Source: Stenopsyche tienmushanensis
Lineage: Eukaryota; Arthropoda; Insecta; Trichoptera; Stenopsychidae
DNA: 64,000 bases
Direction of reading: 5' to 3'
Assembly: GCA_008973525.1 (NCBI GenBank)
Contig: WACJ01000106.1
Coordinates: forward strand, 248,001 to 312,000
Every line of letters starts with the position of its first letter. The stretch's first letter is position 1. The position numbers and the translations under genes were made by a program. This document shows positions 11,780 through 23,152 of the stretch, piece after piece. The notes under the pieces are model-generated. The model ran no database searches, was not told the origin of the DNA, and saw only the letters and a program-made list of their open reading frames with translations.

Positions 11780-12085
11780 GCTCGAGGGATTTGGCTGCGG
11801 AAAGGACGTCCTTTCGCAATCAAGGCCAATCGCCGACTTTTCCCGACTCCCGCTTCCTGCGCGTCACCACCCAACCGGCAATGATGCATGCACAAGAAGC
11901 GATCAGTCGGTAAGCAGGTGCAATGTCTCCGTAGGGCCACAAAAGATGGCGCTGTTAAAATAACACATTGCATCTGAAGAGAGACGGAAGATGTCGATGT
12001 TAATCCGGCGAATTAAATCTGCTCAGATTAACAGCGCTACTACGTGGGAATGGTAAATCGCCCACGCTACATATTCATAAATAAT
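11780..12085 (-). repeat. Family F copy, long form
   Basis: Plus-strand order is TTTGGCTGCGGAAAGGACG, CCACCCAACCGGCAATG, CGCTGTTAAAATAACACATTG, GAGACGGAAGATGTCG, then AATCGCCCACGCTACA. This is the reverse complement of the blocks at 24,650-24,870, which fixes the orientation. Confidence 0.55.
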
Positions 12086-13430
12086 ATGAAGCCTCCTATG
12101 TGCTAAATCCATTATTGACTGAACGTTTTCTGCGACTTATAAGCATTATAAAAAACTGACATTTGACAGCTCAAACTAATTGTAATTGATAACATTTGGT
12201 CGGGTGATTCCTGTATATCAAAATTCTGAGTGTCAGAAATTATACCTCAAAATTCGGGATATTACATCAAGTCAAATTTATTTATTGAGTGTATTATATT
12301 GTAATATTGTCCCGATCGGGTTATCGTTGTAAGGAGCGCATTACCTGACTGGAATATAAAGTGCAGCTTACAAATATTCTAAGCTGGGATTACCCTCTTT
12401 GGGTAGGTAAAAGTGGGTTATTTTAAAGTTAGTTCATAACTTAGAAAAATTGATAAAACAAGTACGAAAATAGTACTCAATTTTGGAAATATTTATTTAA
12501 ATTATCGTAGAATAACAATATCTATCTCTTCTTGTGCGTACACCGCCTCCTTTGAGCCGATAGCCTTGACCATGGGAAGATATCCTTCCCACAAACCCAT
12601 AGCTGTAACTTCTCTCTCAGTAAATAAAACCTCTACTGCTCCACATTAAAAATCTATATTTTAATAAAATGTGTATGGATTTTACAATATTATATTTTAA
12701 CTTTGAGCAAACATTCATTTTAAAATCGTATGAAATATCCCAGTTGCAATTGTAACATGTTTGAAAATCATTGCGATTCGGTTCACTTATTGTAATTGTA
12801 TGCAGTCGGTATGGTCCATTACAGATCTACACGAGACGTAATCAAATAAAAATAGTAGACGACAACTTTTCCAGCTTTCTTCGTGTTTGCTTTCGATTGG
12901 AAATGCATTCGAACTTGCCTCGAAGAAAAATGTACGAAGCGACATATTGAAAAATTTATATCGAATGCAAATGAAAATAATGTTGAATACATTGAGATGT
13001 TCATATTGCCTTCAATAAAATTTCAATGAGCTCGATTTATTCAAATTTGCAATGTAGATTATATTGATTTCTATAAAAATTGCCATTGTGTAAATCGACT
13101 CGCCAGCCTACATTCGACTAAGATGGTCAACACACCCCAATAAGCCTTTATTGACAGAGGGGGTGTCCTTAGACAACCCCTGTTAGAATGACAAGAACAT
13201 TTCATTGTTTGCTTAGTACTCTCACGTGAGAAATTCAACACAATCAAACTGTTTACAGAGTCCAATCATGATTTAATCTAATTATAATACCTATATTATA
13301 ATACCCTATTAATCCTGAAATAACAATTTTCCCTAAATTATATACATTATCATATAGCCCAGCCATCTGGTCCAACGATATATTTTATCATCATTATCAT
13401 AATTTAATCATACAGACCCTATACAAGAAC
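12086..13430. other. Unassigned AT-rich DNA
   Basis: A weak family F trace (GCCTTGACCATGGGAAG-ATATCCTTCCC) sits at about 12,565-12,600. No coding exon was recognised in the remainder. Confidence 0.4.
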
Positions 13431-13740
13431 CTCGGCCATCAACAACGCATGCAGCCATTTCCGTATGTCCTGGGCCTCTCTTCAGTTGACCAAGTTCAAT
13501 TACTTGGTTTTCTATCAACAAGTTCGTATTTGAATCCCTTCAAAGAAGGATTGTTGAGGAGTTGTCTAAACAAAGCATAGAAAGAATTGCCTGGACTAAC
13601 AGATCGCTGAAATCAGAAGGAGCAACCCTCAAAAAAATTACAACTTAAGAGAACGTCTGCCATGCAAAGCTTGGCGTGGACGCTTCACCGTACATGTCCA
13701 TGTTTCAAGAGCTTGAGATCTCGTTCCGGAGATGACCAAA
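13431..13740 (-). mobile_element. Old, patchy RTE-clade LINE 3' remnant
   Basis: CTCGGCCA-CAACAACGCATGC and TGTCCTGGGCCTC match the 3' coding end of the intact RTE copy (26,030-26,075). The piece at 13,680-13,735 (GACGCTTCACCGTACATGTCCATG... GATCTCGTTCCGGA) matches 26,265-26,340. The central part is unrelated or too diverged to recognise. Confidence 0.55.
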
Positions 13741-13744
13741 ACTG

Positions 13745-14535
13745 AGCCTGCGGGAAGGACATCTTCCCGCAGACCGAGCGGGAATCAATTGACGCGCAAA
13801 AAGAGATAGATGTCGTTATTCTAAACGCAATTTGTTTGCAAAAAAGCAATATATGTCACTGTTAATTTGACACATAGACTGATAAATTATCGAAAGTCCC
13901 TTGTATGCAAACATCATAAAAGGCTGACTTTTTCGGAGTCGAGTTCCCAAAGCATAAAAAAATAGATTTTCGGGTGAAATAACATTTATTCAAATTAAAA
14001 GTGGTACACTTTACATCCGCGCAGATTTATTTTTGTTACCTCAATTTGAGATTTGCGCCTGTAAGTACCCAAAACCCATGAAATATTACCGCACCGGCAA
14101 ACTCCGCAAAAGAGGTTCTAACTGATTTTGAAAAGATTGACTTATGAGGCTCCTCTCAACCCTCCCGTTTAAGAGCCCCCGGCAGAATTGCGCCATTGGG
14201 GGCGCATCGAGGGAGGGGGGCTCTGAATCATGACTCGAATAATTTGCCTTCCATCGTTTTCAGCCGTTCCCGCAATAAATTATTAACGATCAAGTGATGC
14301 GTAGCTGTAATTTTGTTCTTACACTTAACTCTTCGACTGCGTTAATTATTTCCATGATGGGTTGCGAGCACTGTCAAATCTGGCTCGGTAATTTAAATGG
14401 GGCATTTCGTATCATCTTCCACCTCAACCGGAGCTAACTGCCGTATAATAAAAGGCTTAATGTGTGTCTGTAAACCCACAAGTTTCATAATCTTCATATG
14501 TTCGATTAAGCCTCCAACTTGTTTCATCAGATTTT
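13745..14535. other. Unassigned DNA with a family F hairpin at its start
   Basis: CTGCGGGAAGGACATCTTCCCGCAG (13,749-13,773) is the family F inverted core. The remaining sequence shows nothing recognised. Confidence 0.4.
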
Positions 14536-14727
14536 TTATTTATAACCAGTGATCACTCGGCATGCGTTACAATGCCACGTTTCGTACACAAACAATATTT
14601 TTATATATCTATGTTATTCCCGCAAGAGTAAACAATAATTTTACAAAGTTTTATTGCAATCGGATGAACGGTATAGCAGTGCATTAAATACGGATAAACA
14701 AACATTGATTTTTATATATTAGATAAT
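14536..14727 (-). mobile_element. Helitron-like element, minus orientation
   Basis: The 3' terminal block (complement of GCATGCCG-GT-ATCACT-G) lies at about 14,545-14,575. It is followed by the complements of AACATAG-ATA and CAAAGTTTTATTGCAATCGG, and ends at TTTTTATATATTAGA (14,709-14,724). Confidence 0.6.
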
Positions 14728-14737
14728 GAGGAATGGG

Positions 14738-14870
14738 TCGGAAACTTAGTAAAAAAGAGAATTGTTTATAGTTTTCATCTCCGCATACATCACAACATAG
14801 ACACGTTATGCGCATGTGCCGCGTCGCCGCCCTTTTTATTATATATTACACAAACATAGCTTTATTTATC
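14738..14870 (+). repeat. Family B copy
   Basis: Landmarks are GAGAATTGTTTATAG, ACATAGACACGTTATGCGCATG and TTTTTATTATATATTACAC. Confidence 0.5.
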
Positions 14871-15738
14871 CTATTTATATTTATCATTTTTAGGCTAAAA
14901 GGCAATAATTTAATTTTATTCAAAATGCAGCATAATAAATAAGAATATTTTGAATGATTTGTATTTATTTAATGCGAGGAAAGGATTTAATAGCCAGAAA
15001 AAAGTATGGTTCTTCACCGACTATCCCGTCCTTGCCGCCGTGGATTGCGTCGCTTTTTTACTATTTTTTAATTATTTTCGCTTTATCCCTAAAAATTTCA
15101 CGGGCAAGGGCTTATCTACGTGTTCGATTAAGACAGTTAGAATAGAAAAGTCGCTCAAGTCTGGTAAGCACTTCGCTAACTATCTCAGAAATAAGGGATT
15201 TTAGGCCTATCTCCATTCGTTTCCCTAATGGAATTCCCCTTTCAAGTTAAAAGAAATTCGATGCTCAATACATTAATCACCAGGGATAAAATGAACAACG
15301 CTTCTTTGGCTCGGAGGGATACTTTTTTGTCGATCCCCTTGTTGTAAGCAATGATGTAACGAAAGTAGATGGCTCTGATCTAATTTATTTCGATTTAATC
15401 AGCTCTGGCATTTTAATCAAACGGAATCGGTGGAAGGCTTTCAATAAACAGCCCTTATCTTTGAACCATCGGGATTTGACAATGAAGATATTTTCTAGTG
15501 CCCTTTATGTAACTTTTTGACAATGGGTCATCGGGAGACAATTCTTTTATAAATAATACCGTATTAATCCCATTAGAATGGAATAAAGCCTCCTTGTATA
15601 TATAAGTATATATTTATATGAAACTAATCAATATTGTTTATTTTAATTGCTTAAATGAAAGAAGTTACAAAAATGTACATCTTTATGCTCATTAACAATT
15701 TAGATCTACGAATTCCCGGCCGCAATTGGGGGCTCTAC
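14871..15738. other. Unassigned DNA before the hAT element
   Basis: An 84-codon plus-strand frame at 14,950-15,204 lacks any recognisable domain and overlaps another open frame in a different phase. It is not called as a gene. No repeats were recognised. Confidence 0.4.
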
Positions 15739-15746
15739 GATCTTAC
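15739..15746 (+). repeat. 8-bp target-site duplication, left
   Basis: GATCTTAC lies immediately before the hAT element and is repeated exactly at 18,029-18,036. Eight base pairs is the hallmark length for hAT insertions. Confidence 0.9.
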
Positions 15747-18028
15747 CAGGGCCGTAACAAGGGGGTGGCAAAGCAGGCGCTCGCCACGGGCGCAACTGGA
15801 CTTGGGGCGCAAAACACAGAACCAATGAACCAATACTGATTAACTGACCGTTTTTATAATATATACTAAGTTATCTAATCCCTATTCTTCAAATACTAGT
15901 TTTATCAATATAACTTATAATCAGAATGTTTTTTTTTTTTTTTTAGATTATTAAGATATTTTTAATGATTTTGATCCAAAAAGTGACCATTTCCCGAAAG
16001 AAATCCATTTTTTTACATCCATGATTTTGATCCTAAACGTGACCCTTTCCCGAAGGAAATCCATTATTTTACGTCAATGATTTTGATCCTAAAAGTGACC
16101 ATTTCCCGAAAGAAATCCATTATTTTACGTCAATGATTTTGATCCTAAAAGTGACCCTTTCCCGAAAGAAATCCATTTTTTTACGTCCATGACTTTGATC
16201 CAAAAAGTGACCATTTCCCGAAAGAAATCCATTATTTTACGTCCATGACTTTGATCCTAAAAGTGACCCTTTCCCGAAAGAAATCCATTATTTTACGTCC
16301 ATGACTTTGATCCTAAAAGTGACCCTTTCCCGAAAGAAATCCATTTTTTTACGTCCATGACTTTGATCCAAAAAGTGACCATTTCCCGAAAGAAATCCAT
16401 TTTTTTACGTCCATGACTTTGATCCAAAAAGTGACCATTTCCCGAAAGAAATCCATTTTTTTACATCCATGATTTTGATCCTAAACGTGACCCTTTCCCG
16501 AAGGAAATCCATTATTTTACGTCAATGATTTTGATCCTAAAAGTGACCATTTCCCGAAAGAAATCCATTATTTTACGTCAATGATTTTGATCCTAAAAGT
16601 GACCCTTTCCCGAAAGAAATCCATTTTTTTACGTCCATGACTTTGATCCAAAAAGTGACCATTTCCCGAAAGAAATCCATTATTTTACGTCCATGACTTT
16701 GATCCTAAAAGTGACCCTTTCCCGAAAGAAATCCATTATTTTACGTCCATGACTTTGATCCTAAAAGTGACCCTTTCCCGAAAGAAATCCATTTTTTTAC
16801 GTCCATGACTTTGATCCAAAAAGTGACCATTTCCCGAAAGAAATCCATTTTTTTACGTCCATGACTTTGATCCAAAAAGTGACCATTTCCCGAAAGAAAT
16901 CCATTTTTTTACATCCATGATTTTGATCCTAAACGTGACCCTTTCCCGAAGGAAATCCATTATTTTACGTCAATGATTTTGATCCTAAAAGTGACCATTT
17001 CCCGAAAGAAATCCATTATTTTACGTCAATGATTTTGATCCTAAAAGTGACCCTTTCCCGAAAGAAATCCATTTTTTTACGTCCATGACTTTGATCCAAA
17101 AAGTGACCATTTCCCGAAAGAAATCCATTATTTTACGTCCATGACTTTGATCCTAAAAGTGACCCTTTCCCGAAAGAAATCCATTATTTTACGTCCATGA
17201 CTTTGATCCTAAAAGTGACCCTTTCCCGAAAGAAATCCATTTTTTTACGTCCATGACTTTGATCCAAAAAGTGACCATTTCCCGAAAGAAATCCATTTTT
17301 TTACGTCCATGACTTTGATCCAAAAAGTGACCATTTCCCGAAAGAAATCCATTTTTTTACGTCCATGATTTTGATCCTAAAAGTGACCATTTCCCGAAAG
17401 AAATCCATTTTTTTACGTCCATGATTTTGATCCAAAAAGTGACCATTTCCCGAAAGAAATCCATTTCTTTACGTCCATGACTTTGATCCAAAAAGTGACC
17501 ATTTCCCGAAAGAAATCCATTTTTTTACGTCCATGACTTTGATCCAAAAAGTGACCATTTCCCGAAAGAAATCCATTTTTTTACGTCCATGACTTTGATC
17601 CAAAAAGTGACCATTTCCCGAAAGAAATCCATTTTTTTACGTCCATGACTTTGATCCAAAAAGTGACCATTTCCCGAAAGAAATCCATTTTTTTACGTCC
17701 ATGGTTTTGATCCTAAAAGTGACCCTTTCCCGAAAGAAATCCATTTTTTTACGTCCATGATTTTAATTCTAAAAGTGACCATTTCCCGAAAGAAATCCAT
17801 TTTTTTACGTCCATGATTTTGATTCTAAAAGTGACCCTTTCCCGAAAGAAATCCATTTTTTACGTCCATGATTTTGATCCTAAAAGTGACCCTTTCCCGA
17901 AAGAAATCCATTTTTTTACGTCCATGATTTTGATTCTAAAAGTGACCCTTTCCCGAAAGAAATCCATTTTTTTACGTCCGTGATTTTGATCCTAAATTTT
18001 GATCCTTGATACACTAGTTACGGCCCTG
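15747..18028 (+). mobile_element. Non-autonomous hAT transposon filled with a minisatellite
   Basis: The element starts CAGGGCCGTAAC and ends with its exact complement GTTACGGCCCTG (12-bp terminal inverted repeats). It is flanked by a perfect 8-bp duplication. Its first 40 bases match a short related element at 27,453-27,614 (GGGGTGGC-AAGCAGGCGC-CGCCAC). No transposase frame is present. About 2.03 kb of the 2.28 kb is tandem repeat (15,965-17,997), so the array must have grown inside a once-short element or been carried in by it. Confidence 0.85.
15965..17997 (+). repeat. 56-bp minisatellite with 448-bp higher-order period
   Basis: About 36 monomers of 56 bp, typified by GTGACCCTTTCCCGAAAG, AAATCCATTTTTTTACGTCC and ATGATTTTGATCCTAAAA. 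Variants at fixed places (CATCC/CGTCC/CGTCAA; CCATTT/CCCTTT; AAACG/AAAAG) repeat every eight monomers. The rare ACATCC-AAACG monomer starts at 16,015, 16,463 and 16,911, exactly 448 bp apart, giving three higher-order copies that look identical by eye (16,015-17,358). Monomers from 17,359 on do not follow the pattern. Confidence 0.9.
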
Positions 18029-18036
18029 GATCTTAC
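18029..18036 (+). repeat. 8-bp target-site duplication, right
   Basis: GATCTTAC is the exact match of 15,739-15,746 and closes the hAT element. Confidence 0.9.
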
Positions 18037-18099
18037 AGTATTATCCCCATAGCTTTTACAGAAATCCCTATAAACCTTAAACAAAGATGGACTGATCCA

Positions 18100-18190
18100 A
18101 CAGTTGTGTGTCCAAACGGTCCGCTCTTCAGACCGCTGATACAGCAAAAGAGCTTCTCACGATCGGATGCAATGCCTGAATCCACTCTGG
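18100..18190 (-). mobile_element. R1-like LINE C-terminal fragment (family A)
   Basis: The complement reads through the family A block: GATCG-GA-G, then TGTCAGCG-TC-GAA-AGCGGACCG-TTGGACAC. The family is described at 30,285-30,505. Confidence 0.45.
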
Positions 18191-18285
18191 GTGCGAGGGA
18201 GAAACTAGCTAGATTTTGTAAATTAAAACAATATAAAAAAAACTAGTTTAGCGAAAGAGGGGCACCCCAGAGGAAACTGCTGGAA

Positions 18286-18540
18286 TAAGCACTCGGGATA
18301 GCTGAGCTCAACGTCGACAACATGGTCCACAGCATGATGGCAAGCATGAAGAACTGGGACCTTTGACGCGACTACGTAGAAGAGTTTCTGAGCACCAAAG
18401 AGGGCAATGAAAAAGAGAGGCGCAGAGTGCAAGGGAGGGGTTTAGTCAGTAGGAATCTGACACTACCCACTCTGGGTGTCTTGAGTCGCCTACGGGCGCG
18501 AAGATTGGACTCCCACAGGAAAAAAAATCTGCAGAGCCGC
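18286..18540 (+). mobile_element. LINE 3' end, sister of 7,592-7,917
   Basis: GCACTCGGGATAGCTGAGCTC, AACATGGTCCACAGCATGATGG and AAGAACTGGGACCTTTG match the other copy closely. The 3' UTR keeps GGTTTAGT and ACACTACCCACTCTGGGTGTC. The coding frame has a stop where the sister reads W. Confidence 0.5.
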
Positions 18541-19654
18541 AGTGCTACCGTGCTTTGGTGTCACTGCACAAGCTTTCTGCATGCTGCATTTTTATGATAA
18601 GGATCAATGCAATCAAGCATTGAGCATGTTTATTCGAGTGAATATTTTCAACGGATAGAAAAACGTCCTCGACAATGGATCGGGCGCAACACTGTGCAAG
18701 ATTGGCTGCGAACAAGATGGTCATGGCCAATATGATTCCCAACGTTCGATAACGGATATTACACAATAAGAAATAAATTCGAAGGGAGGGGTATTGCCTC
18801 CCTTTATCCCCCCTAAGTAGTGCACAATAAATCCAATACAATGCCTCCGTTTCTCAATATCGCTATAGTGTTGTGCGATCCTTTACGGGGCAATAATCAG
18901 ATTCTCTCCTTGAATCTCAGATAGTCCTTTTTCCAACATCTGCATACGGATCTTCTTTCGCACGTCTGCTCGGAATTAAATGTATCCAATAATGCTGTAT
19001 TTCGCACCGGAAGCGAGCAGGAGGGCGGTTTTGCAGGGGAGGTCGGGAGTCCCGAGGGTTCCGCCGTCACGGACATCCGACCACTCTCGCAACTGACATC
19101 TTGACACGCGAGTGTGACGTTTGACTGCCAGTTGCCCGAAAAGTGATTCAATTCCCAGGCTTTATTTGCGTATTCCGAATGCTGGAGCATTTCTTATTTA
19201 TGCCCGGTGTACAACTAAAGTTCGGGACTTTTACACCTCGCCCATCGACATAAAGTCAACCACCAAAATGACCACGCGAAGCCGGGAATTCGACCGACGT
19301 CGGTTTAACGTTCGATCACAAAAATAAAAATGGACTTCAAATAATAAATTTGCACTGTGCTCTGGAGCGGATTTTACGTCCCAGGCGACGTCCAACATAA
19401 ATCCTGAAAACGACGGTCTCAGAAAATCTTCTATCGGGTCATTTCAAATTAACTCTCGGTTTTATTTTAGGATCTACCAATACACATGCAATAAAGGCAA
19501 TGCGCACAAAATTCTCCACTTTTAAGATGTTCAGACATTAACACTTTAAAACTGTGTTAATATAGTGGGTTAAAACCTGGATTTTGAATTCAAATACAGC
19601 TTGTAAGAAATGTATTACGTATAACGTCACGAAAAATGAAACTTCAACGGGCAA
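18541..19654. other. Unassigned DNA with uncalled open frames
   Basis: Minus-strand open frames of 98 codons (18,545-18,841) and 97 codons (18,897-19,190) have cysteine-containing but unrecognised sequence. The stretch 19,010-19,300 is richer in GC than its surroundings. I cannot support a gene here. Confidence 0.35.
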
Positions 19655-19812
19655 TCAGTTGGAAAGAGATGGAGAATCGTTTATAGTCTTTTACATCACA
19701 TCATGGATACGATACGCGCGTGCGCCGCATCGCCTATGCTGTGTGTGTATTTGTGCATTAAGTAACCGCTAGATCAATAGCGCGCCTATTTTATTATATA
19801 TTACACAAACAA
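19655..19812 (+). repeat. Family B copy
   Basis: GGAAAGAGATGGAGAATCGTTT, GATACGCGCGTGCGCCGC and TTTTATTATATATTACACAAAC are present. It lies about 40 bp past the last exon of the minus-strand odorant receptor. Confidence 0.55.
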
Positions 19813-19853
19813 AAAAATGTTAAAATTTTGTACAGTCGTTGCGTTTAAATATC

Positions 19854-19859
19854 TTTATT
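19854..19859 (-). terminator. Polyadenylation signal overlapping the receptor stop codon
   Basis: The complement reads GAATAAAGA, in which the TAA stop (19,855-19,857) is also part of AATAAA. If used, the 3' UTR would be very short. No other strong candidate was noticed just downstream. Confidence 0.4.
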
Positions 19860-22800
19860 CTGCATGCTTCTGATAGACGGTCCTCAGCAGTGTGAAATAG
19901 GACCAGGCCGTACTCAAAATCTAAAAAATTAAAAATCACATCAAGAATTCTTCCGCCCTATCGACTTCTCATGAAATATCTTCGCCACTCACCGAAGTTA
20001 AAGTTGAGAGTGATATGGTGGTGAAGCCCATTGCAGATATAGTAAGAGGCTGAGCACCTCTGACCTGCAGCATCATAATTCCTTTGCAATGGTCTCTTCC
20101 AGTACCTATCCATTGACTTTCATAAGCTGCCCTGGCTACGCCGCTGCTCTATTTGTGAGATTTAGTTTTTTTAATATGCAATTTGATGTGATAAAATTTA
20201 ACAACCAACCTCTTCTATCAGCTTGTTCCCATACCACGACATCATCATAATTTGCGTCAGTGAAGATGAGAGAAAGAGCAGATATTTCACAATGCGCGCC
20301 GGCGGTGATATCTATTGACATTAATATGAATTAATTCAAGTGTGAACTTAAAGATAATGGCGGGATCTTTCTCGTTATTTTTCTTCATTATTATTATATA
20401 TACATGACCAAAGAAAAAGGATATTCTTCTACATTCACTTATAAGATAATAGGGATTTTACCGGACAAAATTTAGCTTTTGTAATTTAAAATATATATTT
20501 CAATACCGATTATATTACCTATAGATAATCCCACGATTGAGCGGTTGGACTAGTAACTCAATCATTTTGGGTTCAAATCTAAAGAAGGGTGTGGCGAAAA
20601 AAGTAGATGGTTGACCTTGGCTGCGGGAGGACGTCCTTTCCGCAGCCAGATCCATCTCTCTCGCGCTGAATATAAAGTTATCGTTTAACAGAGCAATTAA
20701 AAAAAACGACATTTTCATCCGGACACCTAATAACTCTTAATTATTTTATACTGTGAATCGAAAATATTATGGGACTGATATATCATTTTAAAAACATTAT
20801 TAAAACCGTCTATTTGACATAAATTGATATGTAATTCGACATGTTTTATTTATTACTAGCTGGTATTTGACGCGTTGCTGCCACATAAGTAATAATTCTC
20901 AAAATATCGTTTGATATTTGAAAGAGTTATCTAAGAGACAAGGCCGTACGAACTGACAAGACAAACAGCGCACTGTTCAATCAAGTAAGCAACCAAGCAT
21001 CTTGGAACAACGTTTTTGCATCAATTAATGTGATTCCGGATATGCTTTTATCCCCGAAAATGCCACAAAAAGCCCCTAAAAGACAAAAGCAGTGGCCGCA
21101 AGCTCCGTGTCCTACCGGTCCGATTTTCGGACCGCTAATTTGACCCATGAATTCTGTGTCCTTTTTAATTTAGGCTTATTTAATCAATACTGCATTGATT
21201 ATACAAAACAAATTATTTTATACTATACTAACCGTCGCTGAAAACATCAACAAACAAATCATCAACGAACTGAATAGCAGATTTAGCAACAAGACAAAGC
21301 TGAAAATGGCTTCCACTTCTCTGCACAATCTGAAAATTAAATTTAAATCAATTATATATAATATTAATAGTGATTTCAAAACATAATGATTTGTCTTACC
21401 GAATCAATTTCGTATGGAAACGAAATATCTTTTGCAGCTTCAGTTCTGGTTTCTTTGAACATCCGTTGTTTATCTTGACACAGTTAATTTTCAATATTTC
21501 GTTGCATAACATTTTGAAGTGCATGCATAAATATGCAACCATCAAGCAGAAGAAGCAATCGACGCTGGATACAGCGGACGTCGTGAAGATCCCTTTAAAA
21601 AATCGTCACCAGTCTTAGCACTTTTCTGCCATTCTTCAAAATAAAGCGACTTGAAATGTCATTAATTAGGCGAGAGTCGAGAAAAAAGCCAAAAGTCACT
21701 CAATATCTAAGAAAATACCCCCCAAAACGGGAAATTCTTTTTGCGATTCCCTCTTTTATACAGCGAACAAGCTCTCTTTGTGTAATTTTGTACATACATT
21801 TGCACTTAGTTGGATTGGTTAATCATTTATATTGAAGCATATATCATATTCTTTCTCGCATATTCCTCCTTTTCTCCTCTTTTTTTTTGTAATAGTTCGG
21901 GACCGCTCACCGCCATTCTTTCGGCCATATTTTCTTTATTTGATATTTGTTCGCACAAAAATAGATTGTCGTACAGGACGAAAGAAATAATCCATTAATA
22001 AGAAATATTACTTTGCTGAAACTATTTTTAAAAAGATGTTCGGTAACATCTCCTGTTGGGAGTTTTGTGACCCGTACAAAAACCACTTATAATATTTGAG
22101 TAGCCATTTTATAGCAATCGCATTATACAAGTATACAATCAACTGAGGCAATCAATTTTTGTGGGATTAATTTAAAATTAGAATTTAAACAATTTATTTC
22201 AGAGCGTTCGCATAGAAACATGATCAATGGACAGAAGACGAAACAAAATCAAAAAGATCCCCGAAAATGCCATTAAAAAACCCAAAAGAGTGGCCACAAG
22301 TCTGTGTGTTCAATCGGTCCGCTTTTCCGACCGCTGACATAACGCTATATGATGATATACAATTTAAAAAATATATTTTAAAAGATAGTTTCTTAACAAT
22401 AAAATGACATTCTGAGATAGCTTACCGGCATAGCACTGAGATAGATAAGTGATCGTATAGACGAGCGCCGATTCGTTCCACGAATATGGATACCAGATGT
22501 AATAGGGCAGCAGGAATATTTGATTGTTGTACTTCCAATACTGGACGGCCATCACAATCAATGGAAAGATGTTGTACACCATCGAAAGGACGTTCGTCAC
22601 GAGGGTATAGATCCAGAAGAATTTCTTGGTCGGGACCATGGATTCGTAGATGATTTTATCGATTTCTTCGTCGTGTTCGTTCGGCCACATCAGTCTTAAG
22701 TTCTCCACCAAGTCTCTTATCTTGTCTTTTTTCCAGACCATCGTGAACGATTTGAAGGCGGCCAGCGTGCTCACCAGGAAGCACGGCATCAGATCAGTGA

Positions 22801-23152
22801 TCTTCAGGTATCTATCGTAGGAGCTGATCTCGTCGTATATCAACGTGGTGAACTGGACGACCTCGCCGAAGACCAGCAGCAGCAGATGGACCAAACCGAC
22901 TGTATAGACTATCCTCTGGACGAGCAAGAACGTCTCCGTTCGCCTGAATTTCTTCAGATGGATCTCGCTCAATCCGAAGATTACGAAGGTGTTTTCGATG
23001 ACGACGAACATCTCATCGAACGTTATCATCTTTGGGCTCTCGTCAGAATTGTTTCCAAAATGGAACATTTCAACCCTTATGTAGACAGGGTCGATCATAA
23101 ATAATAAATTTCGATGACGGTCTCGAATATTCGTCCCCATAATTAACGGCAT
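19855..23152 (-). CDS. Odorant receptor (insect 7tm_6 family), intact, six coding exons
   Basis: This is a seven-transmembrane insect odorant receptor; in the family these form ligand-gated channels with the Orco coreceptor in the dendrites of olfactory neurons. Coding exons: 22,426-23,152; 21,400-21,592; 21,233-21,329; 20,210-20,311; 19,993-20,148; 19,855-19,920. All junctions are GT-AG and in phase, giving about 446 aa. Family marks are LPYYIWYPYSW and TYLSQ near residues 212-238, CFFCLMVAYLCMHF in exon 2, SWYGNKLIEE at the end of exon 4, and AMGFTTISL then AWSYFTLLRTVY at the C-terminus. The start is uncertain: in-frame ATGs at residues 1, 19 and 29 (23,068) are all possible. The last four exons match the neighbouring receptor at 25,230 almost exactly in length (97, 102, 156, 66 versus 60 nt), so the two arose by local duplication. 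Ligand unknown. Confidence 0.9.
20515..20690 (+). repeat. Family F, SINE-like copy with tRNA-like head
   Basis: The head contains GAGCGGTTGGACTAGTAACTC and GGGTTCAAATC, resembling the A and B boxes of a pol III promoter. It is followed by TTGACCTTGGCTGCGGG-AGGACGTCC-TTTCCGCAGCC (an inverted repeat) and TCTCTCGCGCTGAATA. It lies in an intron of the minus-strand receptor. Calling the family a tRNA-derived SINE is inference; no poly(A) or simple-repeat tail was confirmed. Confidence 0.45.
21036..21160 (-). mobile_element. R1-like LINE C-terminal fragment (family A)
   Basis: It contains CCCCGAAAATGCCA, AGTGGCCGCAAG and CCGGTCCGATTTTCGGACCGC, shared with copies at 22,255 and 44,119. It is in an intron of the minus-strand receptor, in the same orientation as the gene. 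Confidence 0.5.
22255..22345 (-). mobile_element. R1-like LINE C-terminal fragment (family A)
   Basis: It contains CCCCGAAAATGCCAT, AGAGTGGCCACAAGTC and CGGTCCGCTTTTCCGACCGCTGAC. It is within the receptor intron between exons 1 and 2. Confidence 0.5.

Noticed and set aside
15965..17997. CRISPR-like array of regularly spaced repeats
   Set aside because: The units are contiguous 56-bp monomers without unique spacers, lie in a hAT element, and the genome is eukaryotic.
20515..20590. A functional tRNA gene
   Set aside because: A-box- and B-box-like stretches exist, but no cloverleaf with a closing acceptor stem could be drawn, and the sequence continues into family F repeat.
21195..21618. Plus-strand open frames (63 and 82 codons)
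   Set aside because: They are antisense to exons 2 and 3 of the minus-strand odorant receptor, which have correct splice sites and conserved motifs.
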